Assembly (NCBI GenBank): GCA_902580895.1
Contig: CACHMJ010000006.1
Coordinates: forward strand, 1-64,000
Reading direction: 5' to 3'
DNA from: an uncultured Pelagibacteraceae bacterium
Lineage (GTDB): Bacteria; Pseudomonadota; Alphaproteobacteria; Pelagibacterales; Pelagibacteraceae
DNA length: 64,000 bases
The notes below the pieces were generated by a model. The model saw only the letters and a list, made by a program, of their open reading frames with translations. It was not told the DNA's origin and searched no databases. The translations under genes were made by a program, and so were the position numbers. Of this stretch, positions 33,638-43,762 are shown piece by piece. How positions within the stretch are numbered: the stretch's first letter is position 1; each line of letters begins with the position of its first letter.

Positions 33638-34828
33638 ATGGCATCATTAAAAGGTATTCGAGTGTTAGAGATGGCTCAAATAATGGCTGGTCCTACTTGT
33701 GGATTACTATTGGCAGATCTAGGGGCTGAAGTTATTAAAATAGAAAAAACTCCAGGAGGTGATGATACCAGAAATTTCCTTCCTCCTGATATCAATGGAG
33801 TATCAGCAGCTTACTTAATGATGAATAGAAATAAAAAAGGTATTGCTTTAAATTTAAAAGATAAAGAGGGAATTGAGATTTTTAAGACAATGATAAAAAA
33901 TTCTGATGTAGTTTTAGAAAATTTTAGAAAAGGGACATTAGAAAAACTAGGTATAGGTTATGATGCAATTTCAAAGATTAATCCTAAAATTATTTTATGT
34001 GAAATTTCTGGATATGGTAGAACAGGACCTTATGCAAATAAAGGAGGATTTGATTTAGTAGCACAAGGCATGAGTGGTTTAATGAGTATTACTGGCGAAG
34101 ATAAGAATAAACCACCAATGAAAGTAGGGGCGCCACTTACAGATATCACCGCAGGATTACTTGCTGCAAGTGGTATTTTAGCTGCTTTAATTCATAGAGA
34201 TAAAACTGGTGAAGGTCAAAAAGTTGATACATCTTTATATGAGGCAGGAATAGTTCATACTTACTGGCAATCAGCAATCGCTGGCGCAACCGGTGTATCT
34301 CCTGGCCCTCTTGGATCAGCTCATCCTTTAACTGCACCTTATCAAGCTTTTAAAACAAAAGATAAATGGATTACTATTGGTGCATCAAATCAGAATACGT
34401 GGCTTATGTTATTAAAGGCAATCAATCGTCAAGATCTTAATGAGGATGAGAAATTTTCAACTAATTCAAGTAGAAAAGAAAATTTAAATGAACTTGTAGA
34501 AATACTAAATAATGAATTTATCAAAAAAACTTCTCAAGAATGGTTAAAAATATTTGATGAAAATGGTTTACCATGTGGTCCTATAAATTCGATAACCGAC
34601 ATGTTTAAAGACCCTCAAACTATTGAAAGAGAGATGATTATTGAGGTAAATAATAAAAAAGCTGGTCCCAGTAAAGCTGTTGGAATGCCAATCAAATTTT
34701 CAAAAAGCAAAACCGAAAAATCCAAAGGTGCACCAGATTTAGGTGAACATACAAGAGAAATAATGCAAAATTTTGGTTATAAAGATGAAGAGATAGATAA
34801 TTTTTATAACAAAAAAATAATTCTTTAA
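33638..34828 (+). CDS. CaiB/BaiF (class III) CoA-transferase
   Basis: A 396-residue family III CoA-transferase, which moves CoA between carboxylic acids through an aspartyl-CoA anhydride. The catalytic Asp is D169 in GAPLTDITAG. Other hallmarks are VLEMAQIMAGPTCGLLLADL at the N-terminus and LENFRKGTLEKLGIGYD. Relatives act on formate/oxalate, carnitine, benzylsuccinate, mesaconate and others, so the acid cannot be named. It lies directly downstream of the TRAP and crotonase genes; the last four bases overlap the convergent dehydrogenase gene. Confidence 0.92.
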   Translation: MASLKGIRVLEMAQIMAGPTCGLLLADLGAEVIKIEKTPGGDDTRNFLPPDINGVSAAYLMMNRNKKGIALNLKDKEGIEIFKTMIKNSDVVLENFRKGTLEKLGIGYDAISKINPKIILCEISGYGRTGPYANKGGFDLVAQGMSGLMSITGEDKNKPPMKVGAPLTDITAGLLAASGILAALIHRDKTGEGQKVDTSLYEAGIVHTYWQSAIAGATGVSPGPLGSAHPLTAPYQAFKTKDKWITIGASNQNTWLMLLKAINRQDLNEDEKFSTNSSRKENLNELVEILNNEFIKKTSQEWLKIFDENGLPCGPINSITDMFKDPQTIEREMIIEVNNKKAGPSKAVGMPIKFSKSKTEKSKGAPDLGEHTREIMQNFGYKDEEIDNFYNKKIIL

Positions 34829-37728
34829 TTTACAGTTTCGAAAATTCTAAATAGTAATTCTGAAACGTGCTTCCCTTTTTTTTCTGACAAATCAGATATT
34901 TGGTGTCTACAGCTTGTGCCATTTGCAATAATAAAATCATTTTTGTCACTGCTATTAATCGCAGGTATTAAAGATAGATTAGCCATTTTTTTTGAAGTTT
35001 CATAAGTTTTACTATCATAACCAAAAGAGCCTGCCATCCCACAACAGCTAGAATCTATCATCTTATTATTTATATTTAGCTCAGATAAAAGATCATTTAG
35101 TCCTTTCATTCTATCTTGAGACTTTTGATGACAATGTCCATGGATCAAAACATTTTGACTAAAACTATTTGATTTAACATTTTTATCTTTTTTAATTTGT
35201 TCTAAAATAAACTCCTCCAACAAATAAAATCTATTTTTTATTTTATCTCTATTCTTTATGCCCTTAAGTGATTGATACTCATCATTAAAAGTAAGTAAAC
35301 AAGATGGTTCAATACCTACAATAGGTAATTCAAAGTAGTTATTTTTTATAATGTAGTCATTAAATCTATTCAATTCCTCTGCAGCCTTATCTAGTTGACC
35401 ATACGATATATAAGTTCTTCCACAACAGAGTGGTCTATCAAGTTTATCACTACCAAAACTTGGGATTACTGCTTGATAACCAAATTTATTTAATACTTTA
35501 ATTGTATAGACCAAATTTTCATTCTCAAAATTGATATTAAATGTATCTGCAAATAAAATTACTTTATTTTCTGAAATTTCTTGATTTTTATATATGTCTT
35601 TTAAAGCCTTTTGATTTTGGACTTCAGGCAGGCTTCTTTCAGTTGCAAAACCAAATTTTTTAATAATGTTTGAAATAACTGGAAAATTTTTAATCTTATT
35701 AATTATTGGATTTATGATTTTATATAACCAAATCAGCCTAGGCATATCAGAGATAATTTTATCTTTAATTCTCATACTAAATTTTTTGTAATAATGAGAA
35801 AGAAATTCACTTTTCATCTTAGCCATATCTACAGACATTGGACATTCTCTTTGACAAGCTTTACAGCTCACACAAAGCTCCATTGTTTCATACATTTCTT
35901 TGGATGCAAAAGAACCTTCTGGTAATTGATTAGAAAGTGCGAGTCTTAATGTATTTGCTCTTCCTCTAACTAAATCTTTCTCCTCTTTTGTTACTCTATA
36001 TGAAGGGCACATTACTCCTGAATCCAATTTTCTACATGCACCATTGTTATTACACATTTCAATAGCATCTGAAAATTGACCCCAATTCGACCAATCATAA
36101 TGAGTAATTATATTTTCTGTTTGATAATCTGATTTATATCTCATCAACGATCTATCATTTGATTTGAAAGGTCTTACAATTTTCCCTGGATTTAATAAAT
36201 TTTTATTATCGAATGTATCTTTAATTTCTTCGAATGCATTTGTGATGTTTTTTCCAAACATCATTTCATGGAATTCTGATCTTACAATTCCATCTCCGTG
36301 TTCACCAGAGTGAGAACCTTTATAATTTTTAACCATTTCAAAAGCTTCCTCAGATATAGATCTCATATTTTTAATATCTTGGTCAGATTTCATATTCAAA
36401 ACTGGTCGCACATGAAGGGTTCCAACCGATGCATGAGCATAAAACATTCCACTTGTATTATATTTTCGAAATATTTCATTTAATCTTGCTGTGTATTCTG
36501 CCAAGTGATCTAAAGAAACTGCACAATCCTCTATAAATGCAACTGGCTTTTTATCTCCCTTCATCGACATTAAGATATTTAATCCAGCTTTTCTAATCTC
36601 AAAAACTTCTTTTTGTTCTGATAAGTCTGTAAAAAAAGAAAATTGATTTTTCTTATTTTGATTAAGAACTAAATATTCAAGGTCTTTTATTTTTTTCTCA
36701 TAAATATTTTGGTCTGTATCTATAAATTCAACCATTAAAACAGCTTCTGGATTACCTTTTATATATTTCTTTATACCACCTGCGTACATTGGTATCTCTT
36801 TTGCTAGATTTAATAAATTCTGATCCATTAATTCAACGCAAGTTGGTTTTAATTTTACAATTTCTTTTGTTAATTCCATGGCTTGATGAAAGTTATCAAA
36901 GTAACAAACACCTAAAATTTTATTTTTAGGAATCTCAGATAATTTTAATTTTATTCTATTAAAAAGAGACAATGTTCCCTCAGAGCCAACTAATAAATTT
37001 GATGAGTTAAATCCATTTGGATCAATCAAATCGATATTATAACCACCCACTCTTCTTTGAGTGGTTGGCCAATTTTCATCAATATCCTTACTAACTTTAT
37101 GTCTTAAATGTAAAAATTTATCAATTATTTTATAAAAACGATCTTGGTTATTAGTTGTTGTTAAATAGTTTTTATTAATTTGGTCAAAAGTATGTAATGA
37201 ACCATCATCTAGAATTGCTTCGATAGCTAGTACGTTGTGAACCATATTTCCATAATATAAAGATCTTGATCCACATGAATTATTTGCTGACATCCCCCCA
37301 ATAGTTGCTCTACTACTTGTAGATACATCTACAGGAAACCATAGACCATGCGGTCTTAGAAATGAATTTAAATGATCTAAGACAACACCTGGCTGAACCC
37401 ATACATATTTTTCTTCTACATTAAGTTCTAATATTTTATTTTGATGTTTTGAATAATCGAGAACTACACTTTCACCTACAGTTTGACCACATTGAGAACT
37501 TCCACCGCCTCTAGCTAGAAGAGGAATAGAATTTTTTTGAGAGTATTCCATTAATTTTAAAACATCATTTGTATCCTTTGGAAGAACTACACCTAAAGGC
37601 TTTATTTGATAAACTGATGCATCAGTGCTGTATCGACCTCGAGAAAATTCATCAAATAAAGTTTTTCCATCAACTTTATTACTAATTTCTTTTCCTATTT
37701 TTTGTATTTGATCTGAACTAAACCGCAT
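34825..37728 (-). CDS. FAD/Fe-S 2-hydroxyacid dehydrogenase (YdiJ/Dld type fusion)
   Basis: A 967-residue fusion. The N-terminal half is a GlcD-like FAD-binding oxidase (PCMH fold), with LLARGGGSSQCGQTVGESVV, TIGGMSANNSCGSRS and a C-terminal FAD domain ending in HSGEHGDGIVRSEF. The second half is a GlpC-like Fe-S part with CVSCKACQRECP and two CCG-type domains, CCGRTY and CCGMAGSFGYD. Such proteins oxidize D-lactate, D-2-hydroxyglutarate or similar acids and feed quinone. It is probably co-transcribed with the enolase-family gene upstream (17-base gap). Substrate not resolved. Confidence 0.9.
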   Translation of the reverse strand: MRFSSDQIQKIGKEISNKVDGKTLFDEFSRGRYSTDASVYQIKPLGVVLPKDTNDVLKLMEYSQKNSIPLLARGGGSSQCGQTVGESVVLDYSKHQNKILELNVEEKYVWVQPGVVLDHLNSFLRPHGLWFPVDVSTSSRATIGGMSANNSCGSRSLYYGNMVHNVLAIEAILDDGSLHTFDQINKNYLTTTNNQDRFYKIIDKFLHLRHKVSKDIDENWPTTQRRVGGYNIDLIDPNGFNSSNLLVGSEGTLSLFNRIKLKLSEIPKNKILGVCYFDNFHQAMELTKEIVKLKPTCVELMDQNLLNLAKEIPMYAGGIKKYIKGNPEAVLMVEFIDTDQNIYEKKIKDLEYLVLNQNKKNQFSFFTDLSEQKEVFEIRKAGLNILMSMKGDKKPVAFIEDCAVSLDHLAEYTARLNEIFRKYNTSGMFYAHASVGTLHVRPVLNMKSDQDIKNMRSISEEAFEMVKNYKGSHSGEHGDGIVRSEFHEMMFGKNITNAFEEIKDTFDNKNLLNPGKIVRPFKSNDRSLMRYKSDYQTENIITHYDWSNWGQFSDAIEMCNNNGACRKLDSGVMCPSYRVTKEEKDLVRGRANTLRLALSNQLPEGSFASKEMYETMELCVSCKACQRECPMSVDMAKMKSEFLSHYYKKFSMRIKDKIISDMPRLIWLYKIINPIINKIKNFPVISNIIKKFGFATERSLPEVQNQKALKDIYKNQEISENKVILFADTFNINFENENLVYTIKVLNKFGYQAVIPSFGSDKLDRPLCCGRTYISYGQLDKAAEELNRFNDYIIKNNYFELPIVGIEPSCLLTFNDEYQSLKGIKNRDKIKNRFYLLEEFILEQIKKDKNVKSNSFSQNVLIHGHCHQKSQDRMKGLNDLLSELNINNKMIDSSCCGMAGSFGYDSKTYETSKKMANLSLIPAINSSDKNDFIIANGTSCRHQISDLSEKKGKHVSELLFRIFETVN

Positions 37729-37745
37729 AAAACTTAATTAAAGGT

Positions 37746-38900
37746 TTATTTATTTTTGTAAACTAGTTTACCGAACTTTTTTAACGCGGTTTCTGAAATT
37801 TCTAATCCTAAACCTGGATTTTCATTTAGATGTATCCAACCATTACTCATTTTATGGGAATTTTCAAATAATTCAGCTTGTAGAGGATCTCTTTCATCAT
37901 CAAATGACTCGACTATCCTTCCTGATGGTGATGATGCAACTAAAGGAGCATGAATATAACAATCATGATGTGGTGCTATATCCAAATGATTTAATTCACA
38001 TAAAGCAGATAGTTTTTTACCATTTGTAAAACCACCAAACATTGTGCAATCAAATTGTAAAATTTGAATTGCATTTTCTTCCACCATGGATCTACATCCA
38101 TAAATCGTAATTTCACTTTCGCCACCTGATAAAGGAATTTTTGTTTGTTGTGATAAAAGTTTTAAATTTCTTCTATCATCTTCCCATCTCACAGGCTCTT
38201 CTATCCAAGTTGGATTAAATCTCTCAAATTCTTTTACTCCCTCAATAGCCGTTTTTAGGTCCCATGCTCTATTAACATCTATCATAAGATCTTTATCGTC
38301 ACCAATTTCTTGTCGAATTATTTCTAATCTTTTTGCATCTTCTTTTATACTTAATCCACCTACTTTAACTTTAAAGCTTTGATGGCCAATTTTAATTAAT
38401 TTTTGTAATTCTTCTCTAAGTTCTTTTTCTTTTTTACCATCTCTATAATAGGCACATGTTACATATACAGGAACTTTATTTCTGTAACCCCCAAACAACT
38501 TATATAGCGGAATTTTTGAGGCTTTACCTATCAAATCCCAGCATGCAATATCTAAAGCAGCAGAAATTCTAATCAAAGCTTCTCTGCTCCAACCTTTCTC
38601 ATTGCTTTGGCGTGTATCTGTTAATCTAAAAATTTTTTCATACAATTTTTCTGGACAAAAAGGATCTTCCCCAACTATTAAATCCTGTAAACCATTTGAG
38701 AAAGGTTTGATAATTGGTTTGATATCTGTGTAACTTGTTGCAAGACCAAAACCAGAATTACCATCTTTAGTTTTAATCTTAATCAATAATTCATTTGCTG
38801 TTGGAACTATGAAATGGCTTACCCAGTGAGGATTAACTTCATCAGGGTTATTTAAAACATAAACTTCTATGGTCTCGATTGAATTAATACCATTTGTCAT
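37746..38900 (-). CDS. Enolase-superfamily (mandelate racemase-type) acid-sugar dehydratase
   Basis: A 384-residue protein of the mandelate racemase/muconate-lactonizing subgroup. Visible active-site residues are the K-x-K pair K177/K179 (FKVKVG), metal ligands D208 (IDVNRAW), E234 (IEEPV) and E261 (GGESE), and the His base H311 or H312 in APHHD. This set is complete, so an active dehydratase or racemase of a hydroxy or sugar acid is expected. The product, a 2-keto acid, would fit the neighbouring 2-hydroxyacid dehydrogenase. Divergent from the aminotransferase with a 45-base gap. Confidence 0.9.
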   Translation of the reverse strand: MTNGINSIETIEVYVLNNPDEVNPHWVSHFIVPTANELLIKIKTKDGNSGFGLATSYTDIKPIIKPFSNGLQDLIVGEDPFCPEKLYEKIFRLTDTRQSNEKGWSREALIRISAALDIACWDLIGKASKIPLYKLFGGYRNKVPVYVTCAYYRDGKKEKELREELQKLIKIGHQSFKVKVGGLSIKEDAKRLEIIRQEIGDDKDLMIDVNRAWDLKTAIEGVKEFERFNPTWIEEPVRWEDDRRNLKLLSQQTKIPLSGGESEITIYGCRSMVEENAIQILQFDCTMFGGFTNGKKLSALCELNHLDIAPHHDCYIHAPLVASSPSGRIVESFDDERDPLQAELFENSHKMSNGWIHLNENPGLGLEISETALKKFGKLVYKNK

Positions 38901-38945
38901 ATATTATAAGTTTGATTATATAATTTCTTTAGCATATACAGCAGA

Positions 38946-40118
38946 ATGGCAATTTCAAACAATATAAGACCAGGTCGACATTTTTTACAAATACCAGGTC
39001 CAACTAACGTTCCTGATAGAGTATTAAGAGCAATGGATTATCCAACAATAGACCATAGAGGTCCAGATTTTGCAGAACTTGGTTTAAGAGTTTTAGATAG
39101 AATAAAGTTAATTTTTAAAACTTCAGAACCTGTAATAATATTTCCTGCTTCAGGCACAGGTGCTTGGGAAGCTGCAATTGTAAATACTTTAAGTGCGGGT
39201 GATAAAATTTTAATGTTTGAAACAGGACACTTTTCTACACTTTGGTATGATATTGCAGAAAAATTTAAATTAGAAATCGACTTTGTTAAAGGTGACTGGA
39301 GAACAGGTGTTGACCCAAATATTGTTGAGCAAAAATTGAAGGAAGATAAAGATAAAAAAATTAAAGCAGTCTGTGCAGTTCATAACGAAACATCTACAGG
39401 AGTTACAAGTAGAATTGGAAAAATAAGAAAAGCGATGGACAATGCAGAACATCCTGCTTTACTATTTGTTGACACAATTTCTTCACTTGGATCTATTGAT
39501 TATAGACACGAAGAGTGGAAAGTTGATGTTACAGTTGGTGGATCTCAAAAAGGATTATTATTACCCCCAGGACTTTCCTTTAATGCAATAAGTTCAAAAG
39601 CATTAAAAGCTTATGAAACCTCAGATTTACCAAAATCATATTGGGATTGGAAACCAATGCTAGAAAATAATAAAAAAGGTTATTTTCCATATACACCAGC
39701 AACAAATTTATTGTATGGATTAGATGAAGCAATTAACATGTTGACTGAAGAAGGTTTAGAAAATGTATTTACTAGACATAAAAGATTTGCAGAAGCTACC
39801 AGAGTTGCCGTAAAAGCTTGGGGTTTAGAAATACTTTGTAAAAATCCAGAGGAATATTCAGATTCACTAACAGCAGTAATGGTTCCAGATGGACATGATG
39901 CGGATTCATTAAGAAAAATAATTTTAGATCATTACAACATGTCTTTAGGAACAGGTTTAGCAAAAGTTGCAGGTAAAATTTTTAGAATCGGACATTTAGG
40001 AGATTTTAACGAATTGATGTTAGCTGGAACTTTAGCTGGTGTTGAAATGGGATTAATGAAATCCAAAATTCCCTATAAAAAAGGTGGAATACTTAAAGCA
40101 CTTGACTATCTTTGTTAA
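38946..40118 (+). CDS. Serine-glyoxylate/alanine-glyoxylate aminotransferase (class V)
   Basis: A 390-residue PLP enzyme. The N-terminal GRHFLQIPGPTNVPDRVLRA and TIDHRGPDFAELG are hallmarks of SgaA-type serine-glyoxylate aminotransferase. The PLP loop is FPASGTGAWEAAI, and Lys202 in GGSQKGLLLPPGL binds the cofactor. It converts glyoxylate to glycine with serine or alanine as donor and may also take other amino donors. SAR11 bacteria commonly need glycine or serine precursors, so glyoxylate amination would be useful. It appears monocistronic, followed by two tRNA genes. Confidence 0.92.
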   Translation: MAISNNIRPGRHFLQIPGPTNVPDRVLRAMDYPTIDHRGPDFAELGLRVLDRIKLIFKTSEPVIIFPASGTGAWEAAIVNTLSAGDKILMFETGHFSTLWYDIAEKFKLEIDFVKGDWRTGVDPNIVEQKLKEDKDKKIKAVCAVHNETSTGVTSRIGKIRKAMDNAEHPALLFVDTISSLGSIDYRHEEWKVDVTVGGSQKGLLLPPGLSFNAISSKALKAYETSDLPKSYWDWKPMLENNKKGYFPYTPATNLLYGLDEAINMLTEEGLENVFTRHKRFAEATRVAVKAWGLEILCKNPEEYSDSLTAVMVPDGHDADSLRKIILDHYNMSLGTGLAKVAGKIFRIGHLGDFNELMLAGTLAGVEMGLMKSKIPYKKGGILKALDYLC

Positions 40119-40177
40119 CTATCAAAATATTTATTAATAAAATAATTTTTAAGCCAATTTTTCAATAGTAATAGAAC

Positions 40178-40205
40178 TTGACGTTATTTTTCCAAAAGAT
40201 ATAAA
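40178..40205 (+). promoter_or_regulatory. Promoter of tRNA-Val/tRNA-Asp
   Basis: TTGACG at 40178-40183 and TATAAA at 40200-40205 with a 16-base spacer. The predicted start near 40212 is about 12 bases before the mature tRNA-Val. Both tRNAs are only 14 bases apart and should be one transcript. Confidence 0.65.
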
Positions 40206-40223
40206 TCACTCTATTTTGGTTTA

Positions 40224-40299
40224 GGGCGGTTAGCTCAGTTGGTAGAGCATCTCGTTTACACCGAGGGGGTCAAAGGTTCGAGTCCTTTACTGCCCACCA
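40224..40299 (+). tRNA. tRNA-Val (anticodon UAC)
   Basis: A 76-base tRNA. The acceptor GGGCGGT pairs with ACTGCCC (one G-T). The D-arm is GCTCAGTTGGTAGAGC. The anticodon stem TCTCG/CGAGG holds the loop TTTACAC with anticodon TAC. The T-arm is AAAGG-TTCGAGT-CCTTT, and CCA is encoded at 40297-40299. Confidence 0.96.
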
Positions 40300-40313
40300 A
40301 AAGAATCAAAAGT

Positions 40314-40390
40314 GGGGGTGTAGCTCAGTTGGTTAGAGCGATCGCCTGTCACGCGATAGGTCGAGGGTTCGAGTCCCTTCACTCCCGCCA
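40314..40390 (+). tRNA. tRNA-Asp (anticodon GUC)
   Basis: A 77-base tRNA. The acceptor GGGGGTG pairs with CACTCCC (one G-T). The D-arm is GCTCAGTTGGTTAGAGC, the anticodon loop CTGTCAC gives GTC, the T-loop is TTCGAGT, the discriminator is G and CCA is encoded at 40388-40390. It follows tRNA-Val by 14 bases on the same strand. Confidence 0.96.
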
Positions 40391-40495
40391 CTTTATAAGT
40401 TTACTACTGATAATCATTATCAAATACGCTGTATATTTTGAATAATGTGACCTAACACCACTTCATCTAGCTATAAAAAATGATATATATTCCAC
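40391..40495. other. Leader region of the nuo operon
   Basis: A 105-base gap between tRNA-Asp and nuoA. Apart from the palindrome at 40409-40421 and the possible -10 TATATT at 40432-40437, it holds no reading frame of note and no terminator hairpin after the tRNAs. Read-through from the tRNA promoter into nuoA is therefore possible. Confidence 0.35.
40409..40421. promoter_or_regulatory. Fur-box-like palindrome before the nuo operon
   Basis: GATAAT-C-ATTATC is a perfect 13-base palindrome identical to the last 13 bases of the classical 19-base Fur box; with the six bases before it, about 16 of 19 positions agree. Its arms are one base apart, so it cannot fold as a hairpin and is better read as a protein-binding site. 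It lies 19 bases after tRNA-Asp and 75 before nuoA. TATATT at 40432-40437 downstream could be the -10 of a nuo promoter. Binding by a Fur, Irr or Mur type regulator is inference. Confidence 0.4.
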
Positions 40496-40864
40496 ATGAC
40501 TGCGGAATTTTTAAAGGATTATTTACCTATAATATTGTTCCTAATTATTGCATTAGGATTAAGTTGTGCGTTTATAGTAATTAATTTTATTCTATCTCCA
40601 AAAAATCCAGATCCAGAAAAATTATCAGCTTATGAATGTGGATTTGAGCCTTTTCAAGACTCTAGAATGGAATTTGATGTTCGTTTTTATTTGGTTGCTA
40701 TACTTTTTATAATTTTTGATCTTGAAATAGCATTTTTATTTCCGTGGGCAATTTCTTTAGGAAATATTGGAATTTTAGGTTTTACCTCAATGATGATTTT
40801 CTTATTCATACTTACTATTGGATTTATTTATGAATGGAAAAAAGGTGCTTTAGACTGGGAATAA
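40496..40864 (+). CDS. nuoA: NADH-quinone oxidoreductase subunit A
   Basis: A 122-residue, three-helix membrane subunit of complex I (NDH-1). The conserved loop [15 protein letters not shown] lies between helices 1 and 2, and the [12 protein letters not shown] segment with the essential acidic residues is in helix 2. It opens a complete, uninterrupted nuoA-N operon. The ATG is preceded by a 105-base spacer with a palindromic site. The spacer to nuoB is 11 bases. Confidence 0.97.
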   Translation: MTAEFLKDYLPIILFLIIALGLSCAFIVINFILSPKNPDPEKLSAYECGFEPFQDSRMEFDVRFYLVAILFIIFDLEIAFLFPWAISLGNIGILGFTSMMIFLFILTIGFIYEWKKGALDWE

Positions 40865-40875
40865 AATTTTTTTAA

Positions 40876-41391
40876 ATGAATAATAAAATAGATCAAGTTC
40901 CGGAAGAGTTTAAACAACTTGCTGAAGATTTTAGTAAGAATGGTTTTATTACTACGTCATTAGATAATTTAATTAATTGGTCAAGGTCAGGATCATTACA
41001 CTGGATGACTTTTGGTCTTGCTTGTTGTGCAGTTGAAATGATGCAAACTGCAATGCCTAGATATGATTTAGAAAGATTTGGTGCTGCACCTCGTGGATCA
41101 CCAAGACAATCTGATGTAATGATTGTTGCTGGCACTTTAACTAACAAAATGGCACCAGCTCTTAGAAAAGTTTACGATCAAATGCCTGAACCAAGATATG
41201 TTATATCAATGGGAAGTTGTGCTAATGGTGGTGGATATTATCACTACTCTTATTCTGTTGTAAGAGGTTGTGATCGTATTGTTCCAGTTGATATTTATGT
41301 TCCTGGATGTCCTCCTTCTGCAGAAGCTTTATTATATGGAATTATGCAATTACAAAAAAAAATAAGAAATAAAGGATCCATTAGTAGATAA
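40876..41391 (+). CDS. nuoB: NADH-quinone oxidoreductase subunit B
   Basis: A 171-residue subunit that carries the terminal [4Fe-4S] cluster N2, next to the quinone site. The ligand cysteines are visible in [10 protein letters not shown] (the tandem pair), [10 protein letters not shown] and [11 protein letters not shown]. The [20 protein letters not shown] segment is typical. Normal length. One base separates it from nuoC. Confidence 0.98.
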   Translation: MNNKIDQVPEEFKQLAEDFSKNGFITTSLDNLINWSRSGSLHWMTFGLACCAVEMMQTAMPRYDLERFGAAPRGSPRQSDVMIVAGTLTNKMAPALRKVYDQMPEPRYVISMGSCANGGGYYHYSYSVVRGCDRIVPVDIYVPGCPPSAEALLYGIMQLQKKIRNKGSISR

Positions 41392-41392
41392 T

Positions 41393-41998
41393 ATGAATAA
41401 CTTAATTGATTTAGAAAAAAAAATTAATTCAGAGCTTGGTACCAAAATAAACACCTCTGAAATCAAACATAATCAAATTTATCTTGAGATAGATAGTGAA
41501 GATTTAATTGATGTAGTTTTATTTATTAAAACTAATAAAGACTCAAAATTTAGACAACTTATAGACATTACGGTTGTTGATTATCCTGAAAGATCAAAAA
41601 GATTTAAAATTGTATATTTATTTTTAAGTCATGAATTTAACCAGAGAATGATCTTAAGTTACAATATAAGTGAAAATGAAGTTATTGCATCATTAACACC
41701 AATTTTTCCATCTGCTAATTGGATGGAAAGAGAAGTTTTTGATATGTATGGAGTGAGTTTCAAAGATCATCCTGACTTAAGAAGAATTTTAACTGATTAT
41801 GGTTTTGAGGGTCATCCATTAAGAAAAGATTTTCCTTTGACTGGTCATACTGAAGTTAGATACAGCGAGAGTCAAAAAAAAGTAATTAACGAACCAGTAA
41901 AACTAGAACAAAATTATAGAAATTTTGATTATGAAAGTCCTTGGGAGGGCACAAAATACATTAAAGAATTAAAAGAGAATAATGACAAAAAAAATTAA
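41393..41998 (+). CDS. nuoC: NADH-quinone oxidoreductase subunit C
   Basis: A 201-residue peripheral-arm subunit (30-kDa family). The signature is [20 protein letters not shown] followed by [20 protein letters not shown]. It is separate from nuoD, not fused as in some gammaproteobacteria. The C-terminus overlaps nuoD by 17 bases. Confidence 0.97.
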   Translation: MNNLIDLEKKINSELGTKINTSEIKHNQIYLEIDSEDLIDVVLFIKTNKDSKFRQLIDITVVDYPERSKRFKIVYLFLSHEFNQRMILSYNISENEVIASLTPIFPSANWMEREVFDMYGVSFKDHPDLRRILTDYGFEGHPLRKDFPLTGHTEVRYSESQKKVINEPVKLEQNYRNFDYESPWEGTKYIKELKENNDKKN

Positions 41999-43157
41999 AA
42001 ACCTTAATTTAAATTTTGGACCTCAACATCCGGCAGCTCATGGGGTTCTTAGACTTATATTAGAATTAGATGGTGAAGTTGTCGAAAAAGCAGATCCACA
42101 TATTGGCTTACTACACCGTGGTACTGAAAAATTAATAGAAAATAAAACTTATATGCAAGCAGTTCCATATTTTGATCGATTAGATTATGTAGCTCCAATG
42201 AATCAGGAACATGCTTTTGCTTTGGCTGTTGAAAAAATTTTAAACATAGATGTTCCAATTAGAGCCCAATTTATAAGAGTGATGTTTTGTGAAATTGGAA
42301 GAATTTTAAGTCATATTTTAAATGTTACAACACAAGCATTAGATGTTGGAGCTTTAACACCATCGTTATGGGGTTTTGAAGAAAGAGAGACTTTAATGAC
42401 TTTTTATGAAAGAGCATCCGGATCAAGATTACATGCAAATTATTTTAGAGCAGGTGGTGTGCATCAAGATTTACCAGCAGGTTTAGAGACAGATATTGCA
42501 AAATTCTGTGAAACTTTTCCAAAAATAATAAATGATTTAGAAAACTTATTGACTGACAATAGAATATTCAAGCAAAGAAACGTCGATATTGGTGTTGTTA
42601 CAAAAGAAGACGCTCTCGATTATTCTTTTAGTGGTGTTATGATTAGAGGCTCTGGTGTTCCATGGGATCTAAGAAAATCACAACCTTATGATTGTTATAA
42701 TCAACTAGAATTTAAAATTCCTGTAGGAAAAAATGGAGATTGTTACGATAGATACTTATGCAGGATTGAAGAAATGAAAGAAAGTATCAAAATAATTAAA
42801 CAATGTTTATCAAAAATGGAAAAAGGTCCAATCAAAACCTTAGATGGAAAAATAACACCTCCATCAAAAAAAGATATTAAACAATCGATGGAAGCTTTGA
42901 TACATCACTTTAAATTATTTACTGAAGGATATCGTGTACCTGAAGACGAAATTTATACAGCAGTTGAGGCACCTAAAGGAGAATTTGGAGTTTATTTAAT
43001 ATCAGATGGATCAAGTAAACCTTATAAATGTAAAATCAGAGCGCCTGGGTTTTCACATCTACAATCGATGGATTATTTAATTAAAGGACATATGTTGGCT
43101 GATGTTCCTGCTGTGCTCGGTTCTTTAGATATAGTTTTTGGTGAGGTTGATAGATGA
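41982..43157 (+). CDS. nuoD: NADH-quinone oxidoreductase subunit D
   Basis: A 391-residue 49-kDa subunit that forms the quinone pocket with NuoB and is related to NiFe-hydrogenase large subunits. The N-terminal [20 protein letters not shown] contains the quinone-site His. RGTEKLIE and the C-terminal [20 protein letters not shown] are diagnostic. It overlaps nuoC by 17 bases and nuoE by four. Confidence 0.98.
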   Translation: MTKKIKNLNLNFGPQHPAAHGVLRLILELDGEVVEKADPHIGLLHRGTEKLIENKTYMQAVPYFDRLDYVAPMNQEHAFALAVEKILNIDVPIRAQFIRVMFCEIGRILSHILNVTTQALDVGALTPSLWGFEERETLMTFYERASGSRLHANYFRAGGVHQDLPAGLETDIAKFCETFPKIINDLENLLTDNRIFKQRNVDIGVVTKEDALDYSFSGVMIRGSGVPWDLRKSQPYDCYNQLEFKIPVGKNGDCYDRYLCRIEEMKESIKIIKQCLSKMEKGPIKTLDGKITPPSKKDIKQSMEALIHHFKLFTEGYRVPEDEIYTAVEAPKGEFGVYLISDGSSKPYKCKIRAPGFSHLQSMDYLIKGHMLADVPAVLGSLDIVFGEVDR

Positions 43158-43762
43158 GTTTAAAGAGACCAGCTAAAGATCAACCAGAGAACTTTGAATT
43201 TAATTCATCTTCTTTAGATGCAGCAAATAAGTTTATTTCAAAATATCCCAAAGGAAAACAACAAAGTGCAGTCATGGCATTGTTATATATAGCTCAAAAA
43301 CAAAATGATAACTGGATACCTTTAGTTGCAATGAAATACATAGCCAAACTTTTAGATATGCCTTACATAAAAGTTTATGAAGTGGCGACTTTTTATAGTA
43401 TGTTTAACTTATCACCAGTTGGAAAATATTTAATTCAAGTTTGTACCACAACACCTTGTATGATAAGGGGAGCTGGTAAATTAGTTGAGGCCTGCAAAGA
43501 AAAAATATCTGAAAATGAGTCTGAATTATTACCGGATAAAAACTGTTCATGGATGGAGGTAGAGTGTTTAGGTGCATGTGTTACTGCTCCAATGATGCAA
43601 ATTAATGATGATTATTATGAAGATTTAGACAAGGAAAAAACTTTAGAAATTTTAGATAAAATTTTAAAAGATGAAAAACCTAAACCAGGTTCATACAGAG
43701 GACGCACAAACAATGAACCAGAAAACGGAAGAAAAACATTAATGGAATTAAAAAATGCTTAA
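43154..43762 (+). CDS. nuoE: NADH-quinone oxidoreductase subunit E
   Basis: A 202-residue 24-kDa thioredoxin-fold subunit with the [2Fe-2S] cluster N1a. The cluster cysteines are in [12 protein letters not shown] and [13 protein letters not shown]. The C-terminal extension of about 30 residues ([17 protein letters not shown]) resembles that of alphaproteobacterial and mitochondrial homologs. The stop overlaps nuoF by eight bases. Confidence 0.97.
   Translation: MSLKRPAKDQPENFEFNSSSLDAANKFISKYPKGKQQSAVMALLYIAQKQNDNWIPLVAMKYIAKLLDMPYIKVYEVATFYSMFNLSPVGKYLIQVCTTTPCMIRGAGKLVEACKEKISENESELLPDKNCSWMEVECLGACVTAPMMQINDDYYEDLDKEKTLEILDKILKDEKPKPGSYRGRTNNEPENGRKTLMELKNA

Noticed and set aside
40239-40445. 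Open frame of 68 codons on the plus strand
   Set aside because: It runs across tRNA-Val and tRNA-Asp; both tRNAs fold perfectly, so the frame is an artefact.
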